Shown piece by piece: positions 1-8,114 of a stretch of 18,113 nt of DNA (the stretch's first letter is position 1; each line of letters opens with the position of its first letter). A program made the position numbers and the translations under genes. The stretch is from assembly GCA_964494325.1 (NCBI GenBank), contig CAZBTJ010000112.1, positions 1 to 18,113 of the forward strand, in the 5' to 3' direction. The stretch is from JAIPFM01 sp964494325. GTDB lineage: Bacteria > Planctomycetota > Phycisphaerae > Sedimentisphaerales > Anaerobacaceae. Below the pieces are notes generated by a model. That model saw only the letters and a program-made list of their open reading frames with translations, was not told where the DNA came from and did not search any database.

Positions 1-24
1 AAGCCCTGTGGTGTACAGTTTTGG

Positions 25-106
25 GTTTTCAGTTTTTAGAAAAACGCGTTTTTCCCTGCTGAAAACTGCCGACTGAAAACTGAAAACTTGAAGTTTGCAA
101 AACTTC
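25..106. repeat. Nested palindromic A/T-rich intergenic repeat
   Basis: Bases 25-36 (GTTTTCAGTTTT) are the exact reverse complement of 76-87 (AAAACTGAAAAC). Between them lies a perfect 14-base palindrome at 40-53 (AAAAACGCGTTTTT). The unit CTGAAAACT recurs at 59-67, 73-81 and 80-88. A further hairpin, GAAGTTT/AAACTTC with a 3-base loop, occupies 90-106. The block lies between the window start and the GLUG gene and codes for nothing visible. It could be a dispersed intergenic repeat or a terminator region for an upstream gene outside the window; copy number cannot be judged here. Confidence 0.6.
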
Positions 107-126
107 AGTTATAAGCCTCTTGTAGG

Positions 127-156
127 TCGAGAACCCTGTTGTTGATGGATTCTCGA
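127..156 (+). other. Leader stem-loop upstream of the GLUG gene
   Basis: TCGAGAA (127-133) pairs exactly with TTCTCGA (150-156), extended inward by CC/GG around one bulged base. It lies about 50 bases before the start codon at 208 and may sit in the 5' leader. No T-run follows, so it is not an obvious terminator. Its function is unknown. Confidence 0.35.
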
Positions 157-207
157 TTGAGGTTTTGTTTCTTTTTCTAACAGAGAGCGCTATAAGGAGA
201 GTCTAAG

Positions 208-642
208 ATGAAGACGACATGGTGGGTTTTGGCGGTATCTGTGCTGGTGTCTCAGTGTCAAGGAGGCGAGTTTTCAGGGGGGATGGGCACGTCGAACGAT
301 CCCTATCAGATTTCTACGGCGCAGCAGCTCATCAGTATAGGCAGTGATGCCGATCTATTGGATAAGTGTTTTGTGCTGGCGTGTGATATTGATTTGGATC
401 CGAATCTTCCAGGGGGACGCGTGTTTACCGAAGCACTCATTGCCCCGCACGTGTCTGTCTATGCCGGTCATTTTATGCGAGGAATCCCCTTTGACGGTTG
501 TTTGGATGGGCAAGGGCACAGCCTTCGGAATTTCACCTGTCGGGGTGATATGACTGATATGTGGGAGGCGGTTGGGCTTTTGGGTGCCATGGATGTCAAT
601 GGGGTGATCCAGAATCTGAAAGTCGAGGGCCTAGATAGATGA
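208..642 (+). pseudogene. Secreted GLUG-repeat protein, N-terminal part (frame break at 3' end)
   Basis: This frame encodes an export signal (hydrophobic residues about 5-18) and then the opening block of a GLUG module: GTSNDPYQISTAQQL, a DIDLDPN stretch, and DGQGHSLRNF. GLUG proteins are secreted, repeat-built surface or adhesin-like proteins, common in planctomycetes; they are predicted beta-helical and their ligands are mostly unknown. The start at 208 has an AAGGAG ribosome site at 193-198. The frame stops at TGA 640-642, just after the IQNLKVEG strand that should lead into the first GLUG repeat. That repeat continues in the -1 frame beginning at 639 (ATGA overlap), so this is one gene cut by a one-base frame change, or two translationally coupled halves. 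Residue spacing across the joint matches an intact module within about one residue. Confidence 0.75.
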
Positions 643-2777
643 CGGGGGGATTCGTTCTTGTGGGAGGCCTCTTGGGATATAATGCGGGACAGGTGGTTCA
701 CTGCGATGTTGAGGGTGCCTTGTCTGGCGCTGGCGGTATGAGTGGAGTGGCGATGGGTGGCCTGATTGGTCGCAATCAGGGGCGCGTTGAACGTTGCTAT
801 ACTGACATGACTCTCCGTCATGAAGGGCAGGCTATGCTGGGAGGATTGGTTGGCCACAATGGGGTTTCGAATTATTTTCAGACACCTGGCGAAATTTGCG
901 ATGCGTATTCGCTGGGTACATTGCAGTGTCTTGAACCGAGGGCATTGGGTGGTTTGGTGGGTCGAAACGACGGCCGCGTAGCCCGTTGTTATGCGGCAAC
1001 TTCTGTGGGCCGTGTGTCGTTGCCGAATCCGTCTGTAGGTGCATTGATCGGCTCTGGTGATGAGGATGTTTCATTCTGCTACTACCTCCCTGTAGAGGGA
1101 AGACCGGAACTTGACAACGGGATTGGCACTGCGCTGACGGATGATCAAATGCGACGCCCCGAGTCGTTTGGCGGATGGGAATTCTATGGTACAAGTCCAA
1201 CGGGCAAGAACAACCCCTGGTTTATGCCTGCGTCAGGGTATCCGGTTCTGACCTGGCAATCAGACCGTACAGGAGTTCATTTAATACCAGAGGTGACTGG
1301 CCTTACGGAGGACAAGGCAGCGAGCAGGCTTGCCGAAATGAGTTTTACCCATGTTACAATCTATCATGAGTTCGATCATCGTCAGCCAACCGGATTGGCG
1401 CTGTGTACCGATCCAGTCCTTTATGCATCCGCTGGCACGGAGATTGGCCTGTACGTGAGTGCAGGCCTCTATGATTGGAGCGACAATCCGGGGCGTGGAT
1501 CAATAGATGATCCCTATCAAATCCAGAATGCGGGGCAGTTGGATTCATTGCATGCCCGACCTGACTTATGGAAAGCCAATTTTCAACTTCAGAATGATAT
1601 TGATCTCAAATCCCGTGTTTATGACAAGGCCCTGCTGGGCTTTGATGAGGATCTGGTTGAGGATGGTTTTCAGGGTGTCTTTTTTCAGGGGCACTTGGAT
1701 GGCCAGGGGCATGCGATTCGCAATCTAACTGTGCAAAGCCCCGCTCTAGGCATGTATCTCGGTTTGGTCGGCTATGCAGGTCAGGAGGCTCTGATCGAAC
1801 GTTTGTGTTTGGAAGATACTGTGATTACAGTGGGTCAAGGCGGTATATATGTCGGTATGGTAGCAGGCTACATGCCCGATTCAGTTTCAGAGTCCTATTT
1901 TCTTTCTGACGGCATAGACGTCGATCTGGACAATGGTATTGGGACCGCTCTGTCCGATGCTCAGATGCGTGTGCAAAACAGTTTCCAAGGGTGGGATTTT
2001 GAAAATGAGACAGCCCATGGTACGATTGGGATATGGCGCATGCCCGAGGCCGGGGGATACCCGAATCTCTCATTTGACATGACCGATCCATGGATTCCGG
2101 GTGTGCCCTCATCGCCTGCCTTGATTACCTCTGCTGAGGATTTACGTCAACTCTACTACCATCCTCTGGCGTCATTCCAACTGGCCGAAGACATTGATCT
2201 TGCGGGTATCCAATGGGCCACAGCACCTCTGCCCCTCTTTGCTGGATCGTTAGATGGCGATGGGCATGCCCTGCGGAATTTATCAGTGGTTTGCAACCGG
2301 AACGCCGGATTCTTTGGGTGTTTGAACAGGAGGGCACAGGTTTTTGATCTGGCCTTTGAAGCAGCTGAGTTGGGGTTGGCAGAGGTCTCGCATGTTGTGG
2401 GCACTGTGGCGGCGGTCAATGAGGGACGCATCAGTCGTTGTGTTGCCAGAGGGCGTGTGCAGGGTGATTGGTATGTGGGGGGGCTTGTGGGGATCAACCG
2501 TGGTGACATCGTCGATTGTTATGGCACAGTGGCTTTGGAGGCACAATCCTGGTCCGGAGGGCTCGTGGGTCATAATGACACCGGTGGTCTCATGCGGCGG
2601 TGCTATAGCAATGGGTCGGTTTCAGAGACTGGCAGTCAGTGGTCCGTGGGGCCGGTGGTCGGATACAACTATGGCTCAGCCTTTCACTGTTTCTGGGACA
2701 AAGAGGTTGCTATGAATTTGAGCAGTCAACTGGGCCGAGGAAAAACCACAGACCAGATGCTGCGCAGCGAGACCTGA
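639..2777 (+). pseudogene. GLUG-repeat protein, central part with PASTA domain (frame-shifted)
   Basis: The 712-codon frame has no signal peptide of its own and begins inside a GLUG repeat. GLUG motifs of the form GGLxGxNxGxVxxC recur at about residues 9-22, 40-53, 68-74 and 104-117 and again after about 580. A closing block (DNGIGTALTDDQM, then GYPVLTWQ) ends module 1. Residues about 215-276 match a PASTA domain (IPEVTGLTEDKA through ASAGTEIGLYVSAG). Module 2 opens with DDPYQIQNAGQL and ends with a second closing block (GIGTALSDAQM). Module 3 opens with LITSAEDL. The third closing block starts (RGKTTDQMLRSET) but is cut by TGA 2775-2777. The rest (DGW, then DYPRLSWE) lies in the +1 frame at 2776 onward. 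No separate ribosome site precedes 639 except possible coupling through the ATGA overlap. Confidence 0.7.
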
Positions 2778-2814
2778 TGGTTGGGCAGGAGAGGCCGCTT
2801 GGATTATTGATGAT

Positions 2815-3795
2815 ATGCAGGATTACCCCCGTTTATCCTGGGAGGGGACACCAGGACAGACAATCCCTACGCCCACGATCGACTGGTTTGCAGGGGAAGG
2901 CACCGAGGCAATACCCTACAAAATCGAAACAGCGGAACAGCTTGTTCTGTTGGGTTCGGCGGGGGTATTTTGGGATAAGCAGTTTATTCTAACTGAAAAT
3001 TTGGATATGGCGGACTATCACCTGTCGCCTATTGGTGTTTGTCTCGGGTCCGGTTTTGGAGGCAAGTTTGACGGGCAAGGTCATGTCATTAGCAATCTGA
3101 GCTTCCTTGTCGATCAGGCCCTGTCATATTATGTTGGATTGTTCGGCCAGGTTGAGAGCACGGGCTGCATTACCGATCTGCAACTTGATGCTGTTGAGAT
3201 CGCCTTTGGGGATATGGGCGGGCAGATTGGTGGTCTGGTAGGCAATAGCAGCGGATCGGTCCAACGCTGTGGCGTCTCTGGAACCATCACGGGAAAAGAA
3301 GGATGGCGTGTGGGAGGGCTTGTGGGGGAAAATTCAGGTTCCATAGAGGAAAGCTATGCAGATGTGGATTTGGAGATTGTTGATAACAGTCAGGCAGGAG
3401 GGCTTGTGGGGTCTAGTGAGGGAGAAATCACCAACGTCTATGCCACCGGTCGGATCAGTACAGGGCAAGACTCTATATGGAGCGGTGGATTGATCGGGTT
3501 GCTTCACGGTGAACTTACCCATGGGTATGCCAGCGGTTTTGTCAAGGGAGGTAAATATGTGGGTGGCTTGGTGGGAAACGAGTCCTTTTCAAACATCATA
3601 GGGTGCTACTTTCTGGCCCCAGAGTATGGTGGCGGTCCCGACAATGAGGTGGGCGTGTCTTTGAGCTGGACTGCGATGTCCCAGCCTTCCAGTTTTAAGG
3701 ATTGGGATTTTGATGAGATCTGGTCTGCTTGTGTGGGCACAGATTCTCCCTGGTTGCAGTGGGAGAATCGTGATTGTGTTCAACAGACGCATTAG
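2815..3795 (+). pseudogene. GLUG-repeat protein, C-terminal part (frame-shifted)
   Basis: The first ATG of this frame is at 2815, but the homologous protein sequence begins about 13 codons earlier, at 2776 (DGWAGEAAWIIDD), completing the closing block broken at 2775. The ATG has no convincing ribosome site, so it is unlikely to be an independent gene start. The part encodes module 4: GTEAIPYKIETAEQL, DGQGHVISNLSF, then GLUG repeats GGLVGNSSGSV, GGLVGENSGSI, GGLVGSSEGEI, GGLIGLLHGEL and GGLVGNE. It finishes with a fourth closing block (SSFKDWDFDEIW, WLQWE) and a stop at 3793-3795. No anchor, dockerin or sorting motif is visible at the C-terminus. This frame is the same as that of the first part (208-642), so the two breaks cancel. 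Confidence 0.7.
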
Positions 3796-3848
3796 TGTAT
3801 TGAACAAGGTTGATGAGACATTAAGTGCTTCGGTGTTTTAAATCCGAG

Positions 3849-3869
3849 GTGGCCTGTTGTATTGGCCAC
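3849..3869. terminator. Weak hairpin between convergent GLUG and BLUF genes
   Basis: GTGGCC (3849-3854) pairs with GGCCAC (3864-3869) around a 9-base loop. It sits in the 141-base gap where the GLUG gene and the minus-strand BLUF gene converge, which suits a terminator. Neither side has a clear T-run, so the assignment is tentative. Confidence 0.3.
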
Positions 3870-3936
3870 ATGCCGGGGTGGGACATGTTAATTCTATTCC
3901 TACAGCGTCACCAACTATCCAAGAAGGACTTTCCTT

Positions 3937-4422
3937 CTATTCTACCACCACAGGGTCGGAGTGATTCTCTGGCTTCGGGAAAAGGCGGGCCATTTGATTG
4001 GCCAGATAGGCTTCGTGATCATGGGCGATTTCTGCGATGAATCCTTGGGCCTGCAGTGCCGTCATGGAGAATGGGTCAAATAGTTTGCTTTTGCTGTATT
4101 TCAGGATGATGGGTTCTGTGGATTCATCAATTCGGATGAAGGCCATGGACCATTTGGTGAAGTTACGTTCGTCGATTTCAGCGTACTGCAATAGTGTGAC
4201 GTTTTCATGTCTTTCATCGCCTATGATTTGATTATATAGTCCATTAACATGATCTCTGGGTCCTTCGAGGCATTGTAAAAAGCAGTGAGGTGCATAGCAA
4301 AGGACGCCTGTGATGCCCCAGTTTTTGTTGTTTTGACGTGATGTTTCAAGAATATTTTGCATATCATTGGGATTAACCGTTGAATCGAAATGGCTCATAT
4401 AAATCAGTCGTACCATGCTCAT
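3937..4422 (-). CDS. BLUF-domain blue-light photoreceptor (short, single domain)
   Basis: The 161-residue protein is almost entirely a BLUF domain (residues about 3-95) plus a C-terminal helical tail, the layout of stand-alone PixD/BlrB-type sensors. BLUF domains bind FAD and shift their hydrogen-bond network on blue-light absorption. The key residues are present at AppA-like spacing: Tyr8 (LIYMS), Asn32, Gln50 (FLQCLEG), Trp91 and Met93 (WSMAF). The GITGVL and GDERH motifs also fit. The start at 4422 is chosen because AAGGAG lies 6 bases upstream on the minus strand. The open frame extends to 4524, but that extension has no ribosome site and is not BLUF-like. With no attached effector domain, output probably goes through a protein partner. 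The nearest same-strand gene is the small membrane protein at 4566-4730. Confidence 0.92.
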   Translation of the reverse strand: MSMVRLIYMSHFDSTVNPNDMQNILETSRQNNKNWGITGVLCYAPHCFLQCLEGPRDHVNGLYNQIIGDERHENVTLLQYAEIDERNFTKWSMAFIRIDESTEPIILKYSKSKLFDPFSMTALQAQGFIAEIAHDHEAYLANQMARLFPKPENHSDPVVVE

Positions 4423-4565
4423 AAGAGTCTCCTTCAAGATCATGACTTTATATGCAGGTATACCGAATGCATGATTTGCATGTTCGTGTGATTTTGGAAA
4501 GGGATAATTCGCGTGACAGTTCACCGTGAGGATTATGACCCTCGCTGGCCACTTGTGTGGATGGA

Positions 4566-4730
4566 TCAGTCGTTGCCATTGAGTTCGTTCAGGAGATGCC
4601 GGGCCGTCGATTCGTCCCGTTGGGCTACATATTCAATGATTCTTCGCGACCAAACGGTCAGCAATACGATACAGGCTAGCGAAAATGCGACGAGAACACA
4701 ACCCAATGCTATTTCAAAGGTATCTTGCAT
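4566..4730 (-). CDS. Small single-pass membrane protein (54 aa), unknown function
   Basis: Reading the minus strand from ATG at 4730 to TGA at 4566 gives 54 codons. Residues about 7-27 are strongly hydrophobic (IALGCVLVAFSLACIVLL), followed by positive charges (WSRR) and a polar, probably helical tail with alternating charges (QRDESTARHLLNELNGND). This is a typical small transmembrane protein with a cytoplasmic tail. The ribosome site is weak (AAAGAG, 5 bases before the ATG), and a TATAAA lies close upstream. It lies 143 bases upstream of the BLUF gene on the same strand and is divergent from trkA. The family is not recognised. The clean hydrophobic-charged pattern supports a real gene, but its short length keeps confidence moderate. 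Confidence 0.6.
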   Translation of the reverse strand: MQDTFEIALGCVLVAFSLACIVLLTVWSRRIIEYVAQRDESTARHLLNELNGND

Positions 4731-4902
4731 GAAAGCTCTTTATAGGGGTTTTTGCCCTGAATTGCGAGGAAGAAATTACCTGACAAATGGCGGGAATAGC
4801 GTCTTTGAGTGAGTTGCCCTGGACACATGATTGCCATGATCTTTATCCCACCGAGCCGCCCAAACGCCACCCGAACAGGGGGGATTTCAGATTGATAAAT
4901 CA

Positions 4903-4931
4903 TTGGCACTTTAAAAGCTAATGTGTAATAA
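4903..4931 (+). promoter_or_regulatory. Sigma-70-like promoter of trkAH
   Basis: A -35-like TTGGCA (4903-4908) and a -10-like TAATAA (4926-4931) are separated by exactly 17 bases, about 39 bases before the trkA start. Transcription would start near 4938, giving a leader of about 30 bases that ends in AAGGAG (4959-4964), 5 bases before the GTG start. Just before that ribosome site is a 7-base T-run (4952-4958). Confidence 0.6.
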
Positions 4932-4969
4932 TGCGGCAGCTTTTGCCTGCATTTTTTTAAGGAGTTTTT

Positions 4970-6316
4970 GTGAAAATAGTCATTGTCGGGGCCGGGATGG
5001 TCGGATACAGCCTTGCGAAGAATTTTTCCGGCTTGGATCATTATATTACGGTCATTGAAAAAGATAAGGCACTTTGTGAAGAGATCAAAAGCAAACTTGA
5101 TGTTTTTGTGGTTGAAGGCAAAGGATCCAGTCCTGCGGTTCTTGACGAAGCAGGTATCGGTTCTGCCGACCTGGTCATCGCCGTAACCCCCAGTGATGAA
5201 ACCAACCTGTTGGTCTGCAATTTCGCCATGCAGAATGGTGTCAAAAAGCGGATTGCCAGGGTCAAATCAAATATCTATACCACCCATGCGGAAAACATCG
5301 ATCTTGAGAAGCTGGGCGTGACTACTGTGATTGAACCCGAACGGGAAGTCATGAAACACATCCTTCAGTATGTAGAGCTGCCTGATGTGCTTGAAACGGC
5401 GAATTTCCAGTCGGACAATATATATCTTCGCGGTCACAGAGTCACCGAGGATATGCTCATTGCACACAAAACACTGTCTGAGATCAGGCAGTTGGCTGGA
5501 AATGCGCCGATGCTGTTTGTGGTGATTGTACGGGAGGGTAAAAGCCTGCCCCCCACAGGCACACAGACACTTCTGCCCGGTGATGAGATTGTGGCCATCA
5601 TGCCAAAGGAATCATTCAAGACATTCCGATCTCTCATAAACCGCAAGGCATTGAAAATGAAAAAGATAGTGGTTTCAGGTGATTCATTGACGGCCATACA
5701 TCTGGCTGAGGCATTGCAGCCCTTATGCGAACAGGTCATCCTGGCGGATCCTGATATAAAACACGGGCAGATGGCGGCAGCCGTGCTCAATGGGATAGAC
5801 GTGTTCCATATCGATTGTACAAACAGTGATATGCTGGAAGAGATCAATCTGAACCAGGCTGACTGTTTTATTGCTGCTGGCGAACACCAGGAAGACAATG
5901 TTATGTCGTGTTTGATGGCAAAAGCCGAAGGTGCTGGCGTGGTCATTGCCTTGAGAGATGATATCCGATACAAGAGATTATTTACCTCTCTGGGCCTGGA
6001 CCACATCATTTATCCTGAAGAGGTCACCCTGAATGCGATCATAGAAAAGATACAGATGGGATCCATAAGCGCCCATCTAAGGCTGAAGACAGCCGGGATC
6101 GAGATCCTCCGTGTGAAAACAAGAAGAGACAGCCGTGTGTCGGGCAAGTCACTCCAGGAACTTGACAAGCCTTTTAAGAAATCGCTCATCATTGGCTGCA
6201 TCATCCGAAAAAATGAGGTCATTATCCCGCAGGGCGATACGGTCATCGAAGCCGATGATGAAGTCATGGTATTGAGCTCCAGAAAGAATATCGCCCTTGT
6301 TAATAAGTTGTTCTAA
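4970..6316 (+). CDS. trkA: Trk potassium uptake system, NAD-binding regulatory subunit TrkA
   Basis: TrkA is the cytoplasmic ring protein that binds NAD(H) or ATP and gates the TrkH potassium channel. The 448 residues show the full duplicated layout: RCK_N (1-about 120), RCK_C (about 143-223), RCK_N (about 231-350) and RCK_C (about 366-448), close to the usual 450-460. The first Rossmann motif is intact (GAGMVG at 7-12, with acidic Glu30 ending the second strand). The second is degenerate (SGDSLTA at 237-242), so that half may bind nucleotide poorly. The start is GTG at 4970, supported by AAGGAG at 4959-4964 and by the Rossmann strand beginning at once (MKIVIVGAGM). It is followed 39 bases later by trkH and is most likely cotranscribed with it. 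Confidence 0.95.
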   Translation: MKIVIVGAGMVGYSLAKNFSGLDHYITVIEKDKALCEEIKSKLDVFVVEGKGSSPAVLDEAGIGSADLVIAVTPSDETNLLVCNFAMQNGVKKRIARVKSNIYTTHAENIDLEKLGVTTVIEPEREVMKHILQYVELPDVLETANFQSDNIYLRGHRVTEDMLIAHKTLSEIRQLAGNAPMLFVVIVREGKSLPPTGTQTLLPGDEIVAIMPKESFKTFRSLINRKALKMKKIVVSGDSLTAIHLAEALQPLCEQVILADPDIKHGQMAAAVLNGIDVFHIDCTNSDMLEEINLNQADCFIAAGEHQEDNVMSCLMAKAEGAGVVIALRDDIRYKRLFTSLGLDHIIYPEEVTLNAIIEKIQMGSISAHLRLKTAGIEILRVKTRRDSRVSGKSLQELDKPFKKSLIIGCIIRKNEVIIPQGDTVIEADDEVMVLSSRKNIALVNKLF

Positions 6317-6355
6317 CCTGAAAATAGACTCTGATTCAACCAAAACAGCACACTT

Positions 6356-7960
6356 ATGAATAAACGCTTTATTATATTTTCAGTTGGCAAACTTCTGGAA
6401 ATCCTTGCTTTGATCCTTCTTGTTCCGGCAGGGATTGCTTTTTTTGAAGTCTCTGTCAAAACGTTTCCCTCTATCCTCTTTGATGCTAGACTCCTGGGGT
6501 TTATCATTGCCATTGTTTCCTCTTATGTATGCGGAAGCCTACTCAAATTCATAGGCAGCCGAGAATTGACAGGGACCGGTATTAAGGAAGGGTTTGCCAT
6601 AGTCACATTTGGGTGGATCTTCTTAACCCTTGTCGGGGCCATTCCTCTTTACGTCCATTTTATCAGCCAGGTCGAAACGGTGACAGTGGCTGTGGGACTT
6701 CGCGCATTTACCGACTCTTATTTTGAGATTATGAGCGGCTTTACCACGACCGGGGCCACCATCTTGACCGATGTCGAGACCCTGCCTCGCGGGATTCTGT
6801 TCTGGCGGAGTCTGACTCACTGGCTCGGAGGCATGGGGATCGTGACTCTGGCCCTGGCCATCCTGCCCGTCTTTGGCGTGGCCAGTTACCAGATGTTCCG
6901 GGGTGAGGTGCCCGGGCCGGCGTCCGAACGGCTCAAACCGCGTCTGGCGCAGACTGCCAAGATACTATGGGGGGTTTATGCGGTCTTGACCGTGGCAGAA
7001 GTGATTCTTTTAAAACTCGGAGGTATGTCCTTTTTTGACTCGTGGTGCCATGCATTTGGTACGATGGCCACTGGCGGATTCTCCACAAAAAATGCGTCTA
7101 TTGCAGCGTACAACAGTGCTTACATTGACTGGGTGATCATCATTTTCATGTTTTTCGCGGGCATGAATTTTATCATTCACTATCAAATTCTGTTCGCCAG
7201 GAAATGGACGCTTATAAGGCACAACCAAGAATTTCATTTTTACGCAGCAGTCCTCATCATAGCGATCCTGCTCTGTACTGTTGTCCTGCAAACGAACGGT
7301 ATCGCGCCTGTGGAGCAAATCACTCAGAGTTTTCGAAACCAGCCACTTTCACAAGATGTGCTCACAGACAAAATGGTGACCGAAGCTACAAAGATCAGAA
7401 CGCCTCTTAATACGCTTCGTTATGCCGCCTTTCAAATAGTCTCAATCACCACGACCACTGGATACGCCACTGCCGATTTTGACATGTGGCCCAATTTTGT
7501 CCGTTTCTTGCTTGTGGTCCTCATGTTTTTCGGGGGATGTGCAGGATCTACGGGCGGTGGCATGAAAATGATCAGAATCATGGTTGGCGCCAAGACCGCC
7601 TGGCGAGAGGTAAAAACACTGATTCAGCCGAGGATTATTTTACCCATAAAGATAGAAGGAAAAGAGCTAAAGGAAAAACAGGTGGCCAACATCATAGGCT
7701 TCATTTCGCTTTTTCTGGGTTGTTTCGTGATCCTTTGCGGGATCATGAGTTACTTGATAGATGATTTCACCACAGCCATTACATCGGTGGTGGCCACCAT
7801 GTGCAACATCGGCCCAGGCCTTTCAGGTATTGGCGCCACAGAAAATTACGCGTGGATCCCGATCTCGGGGAAATGGGTCCTCTCTCTCTGTATGCTCCTC
7901 GGACGTTTGGAAATCTACACTGTACTTATCGCATTTTCCCCCATAATCTGGAAAAAATAA
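6356..7960 (+). CDS. trkH: Trk-type potassium channel/transporter, membrane subunit TrkH
   Basis: This integral membrane protein forms the potassium-conducting pore; TrkA controls it from the cytoplasm. The 534 residues contain the four-fold pore-loop plan of the SKT superfamily. Selectivity-filter segments are visible at FTTTGAT (129-135), MATGGFST (237-244), ITTTTGYATAD (364-374) and CNIGPGLSGIG (483-493). The conserved intramembrane gating loop GGCAGSTGGGMK is at about 393-404. It is somewhat longer than Escherichia coli TrkH (about 483 residues). The extra length seems to lie in a polar stretch at about 313-352, before the third pore repeat. The ATG at 6356 starts directly before the first hydrophobic helix. 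The upstream spacer is A/C-rich with no strong ribosome site, so coupling to trkA translation is possible. Confidence 0.95.
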   Translation: MNKRFIIFSVGKLLEILALILLVPAGIAFFEVSVKTFPSILFDARLLGFIIAIVSSYVCGSLLKFIGSRELTGTGIKEGFAIVTFGWIFLTLVGAIPLYVHFISQVETVTVAVGLRAFTDSYFEIMSGFTTTGATILTDVETLPRGILFWRSLTHWLGGMGIVTLALAILPVFGVASYQMFRGEVPGPASERLKPRLAQTAKILWGVYAVLTVAEVILLKLGGMSFFDSWCHAFGTMATGGFSTKNASIAAYNSAYIDWVIIIFMFFAGMNFIIHYQILFARKWTLIRHNQEFHFYAAVLIIAILLCTVVLQTNGIAPVEQITQSFRNQPLSQDVLTDKMVTEATKIRTPLNTLRYAAFQIVSITTTTGYATADFDMWPNFVRFLLVVLMFFGGCAGSTGGGMKMIRIMVGAKTAWREVKTLIQPRIILPIKIEGKELKEKQVANIIGFISLFLGCFVILCGIMSYLIDDFTTAITSVVATMCNIGPGLSGIGATENYAWIPISGKWVLSLCMLLGRLEIYTVLIAFSPIIWKK

Positions 7961-7981
7961 CAGTGCCCAAGGTTTTATGTG

Positions 7982-8089
7982 ATGGCTGCCAGCAATGCCC
8001 TGGCCTGTGCGAACATGGTCCTGGGCGGTCTCTCTGTCACCAGGATATTCAAAGCCATTGAACAAAAGATGAAGGAAAACAGCCTGTGA
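7982..8089 (+). CDS. Possible 35-aa peptide downstream of trkH
   Basis: A short open frame starts 21 bases after the trkH stop and encodes a peptide with a hydrophobic middle (ALACANMVLGGLSV) and a basic amphipathic tail (RIFKAIEQKMKENSL). AAGG at 7969-7972 could serve as a ribosome site. It lies in the frame of trkH beyond its stop codon. It might be a small accessory subunit of the transporter, the remnant of a longer trkH, or chance. Nothing else supports expression. Confidence 0.3.
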   Translation: MAASNALACANMVLGGLSVTRIFKAIEQKMKENSL

Positions 8090-8114
8090 GTTCTAATTCA
8101 ACGAAAGGAAAACT

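Noticed and set aside
4423..4524. Upstream extension of the BLUF frame to 4524
   Set aside because: It has no ribosome site and a His/Asn/Pro-rich sequence unlike BLUF proteins; the start at 4422 has an ideal AAGGAG.
4513..4812. Plus-strand 99-codon frame over the small membrane protein
   Set aside because: No ribosome site and no domain-like sequence; the minus-strand 54-residue frame has a clear transmembrane pattern.
5434..6009. Minus-strand 191-codon frame inside trkA
   Set aside because: It is a shadow of trkA: no domain, and trkA on the plus strand is certain.
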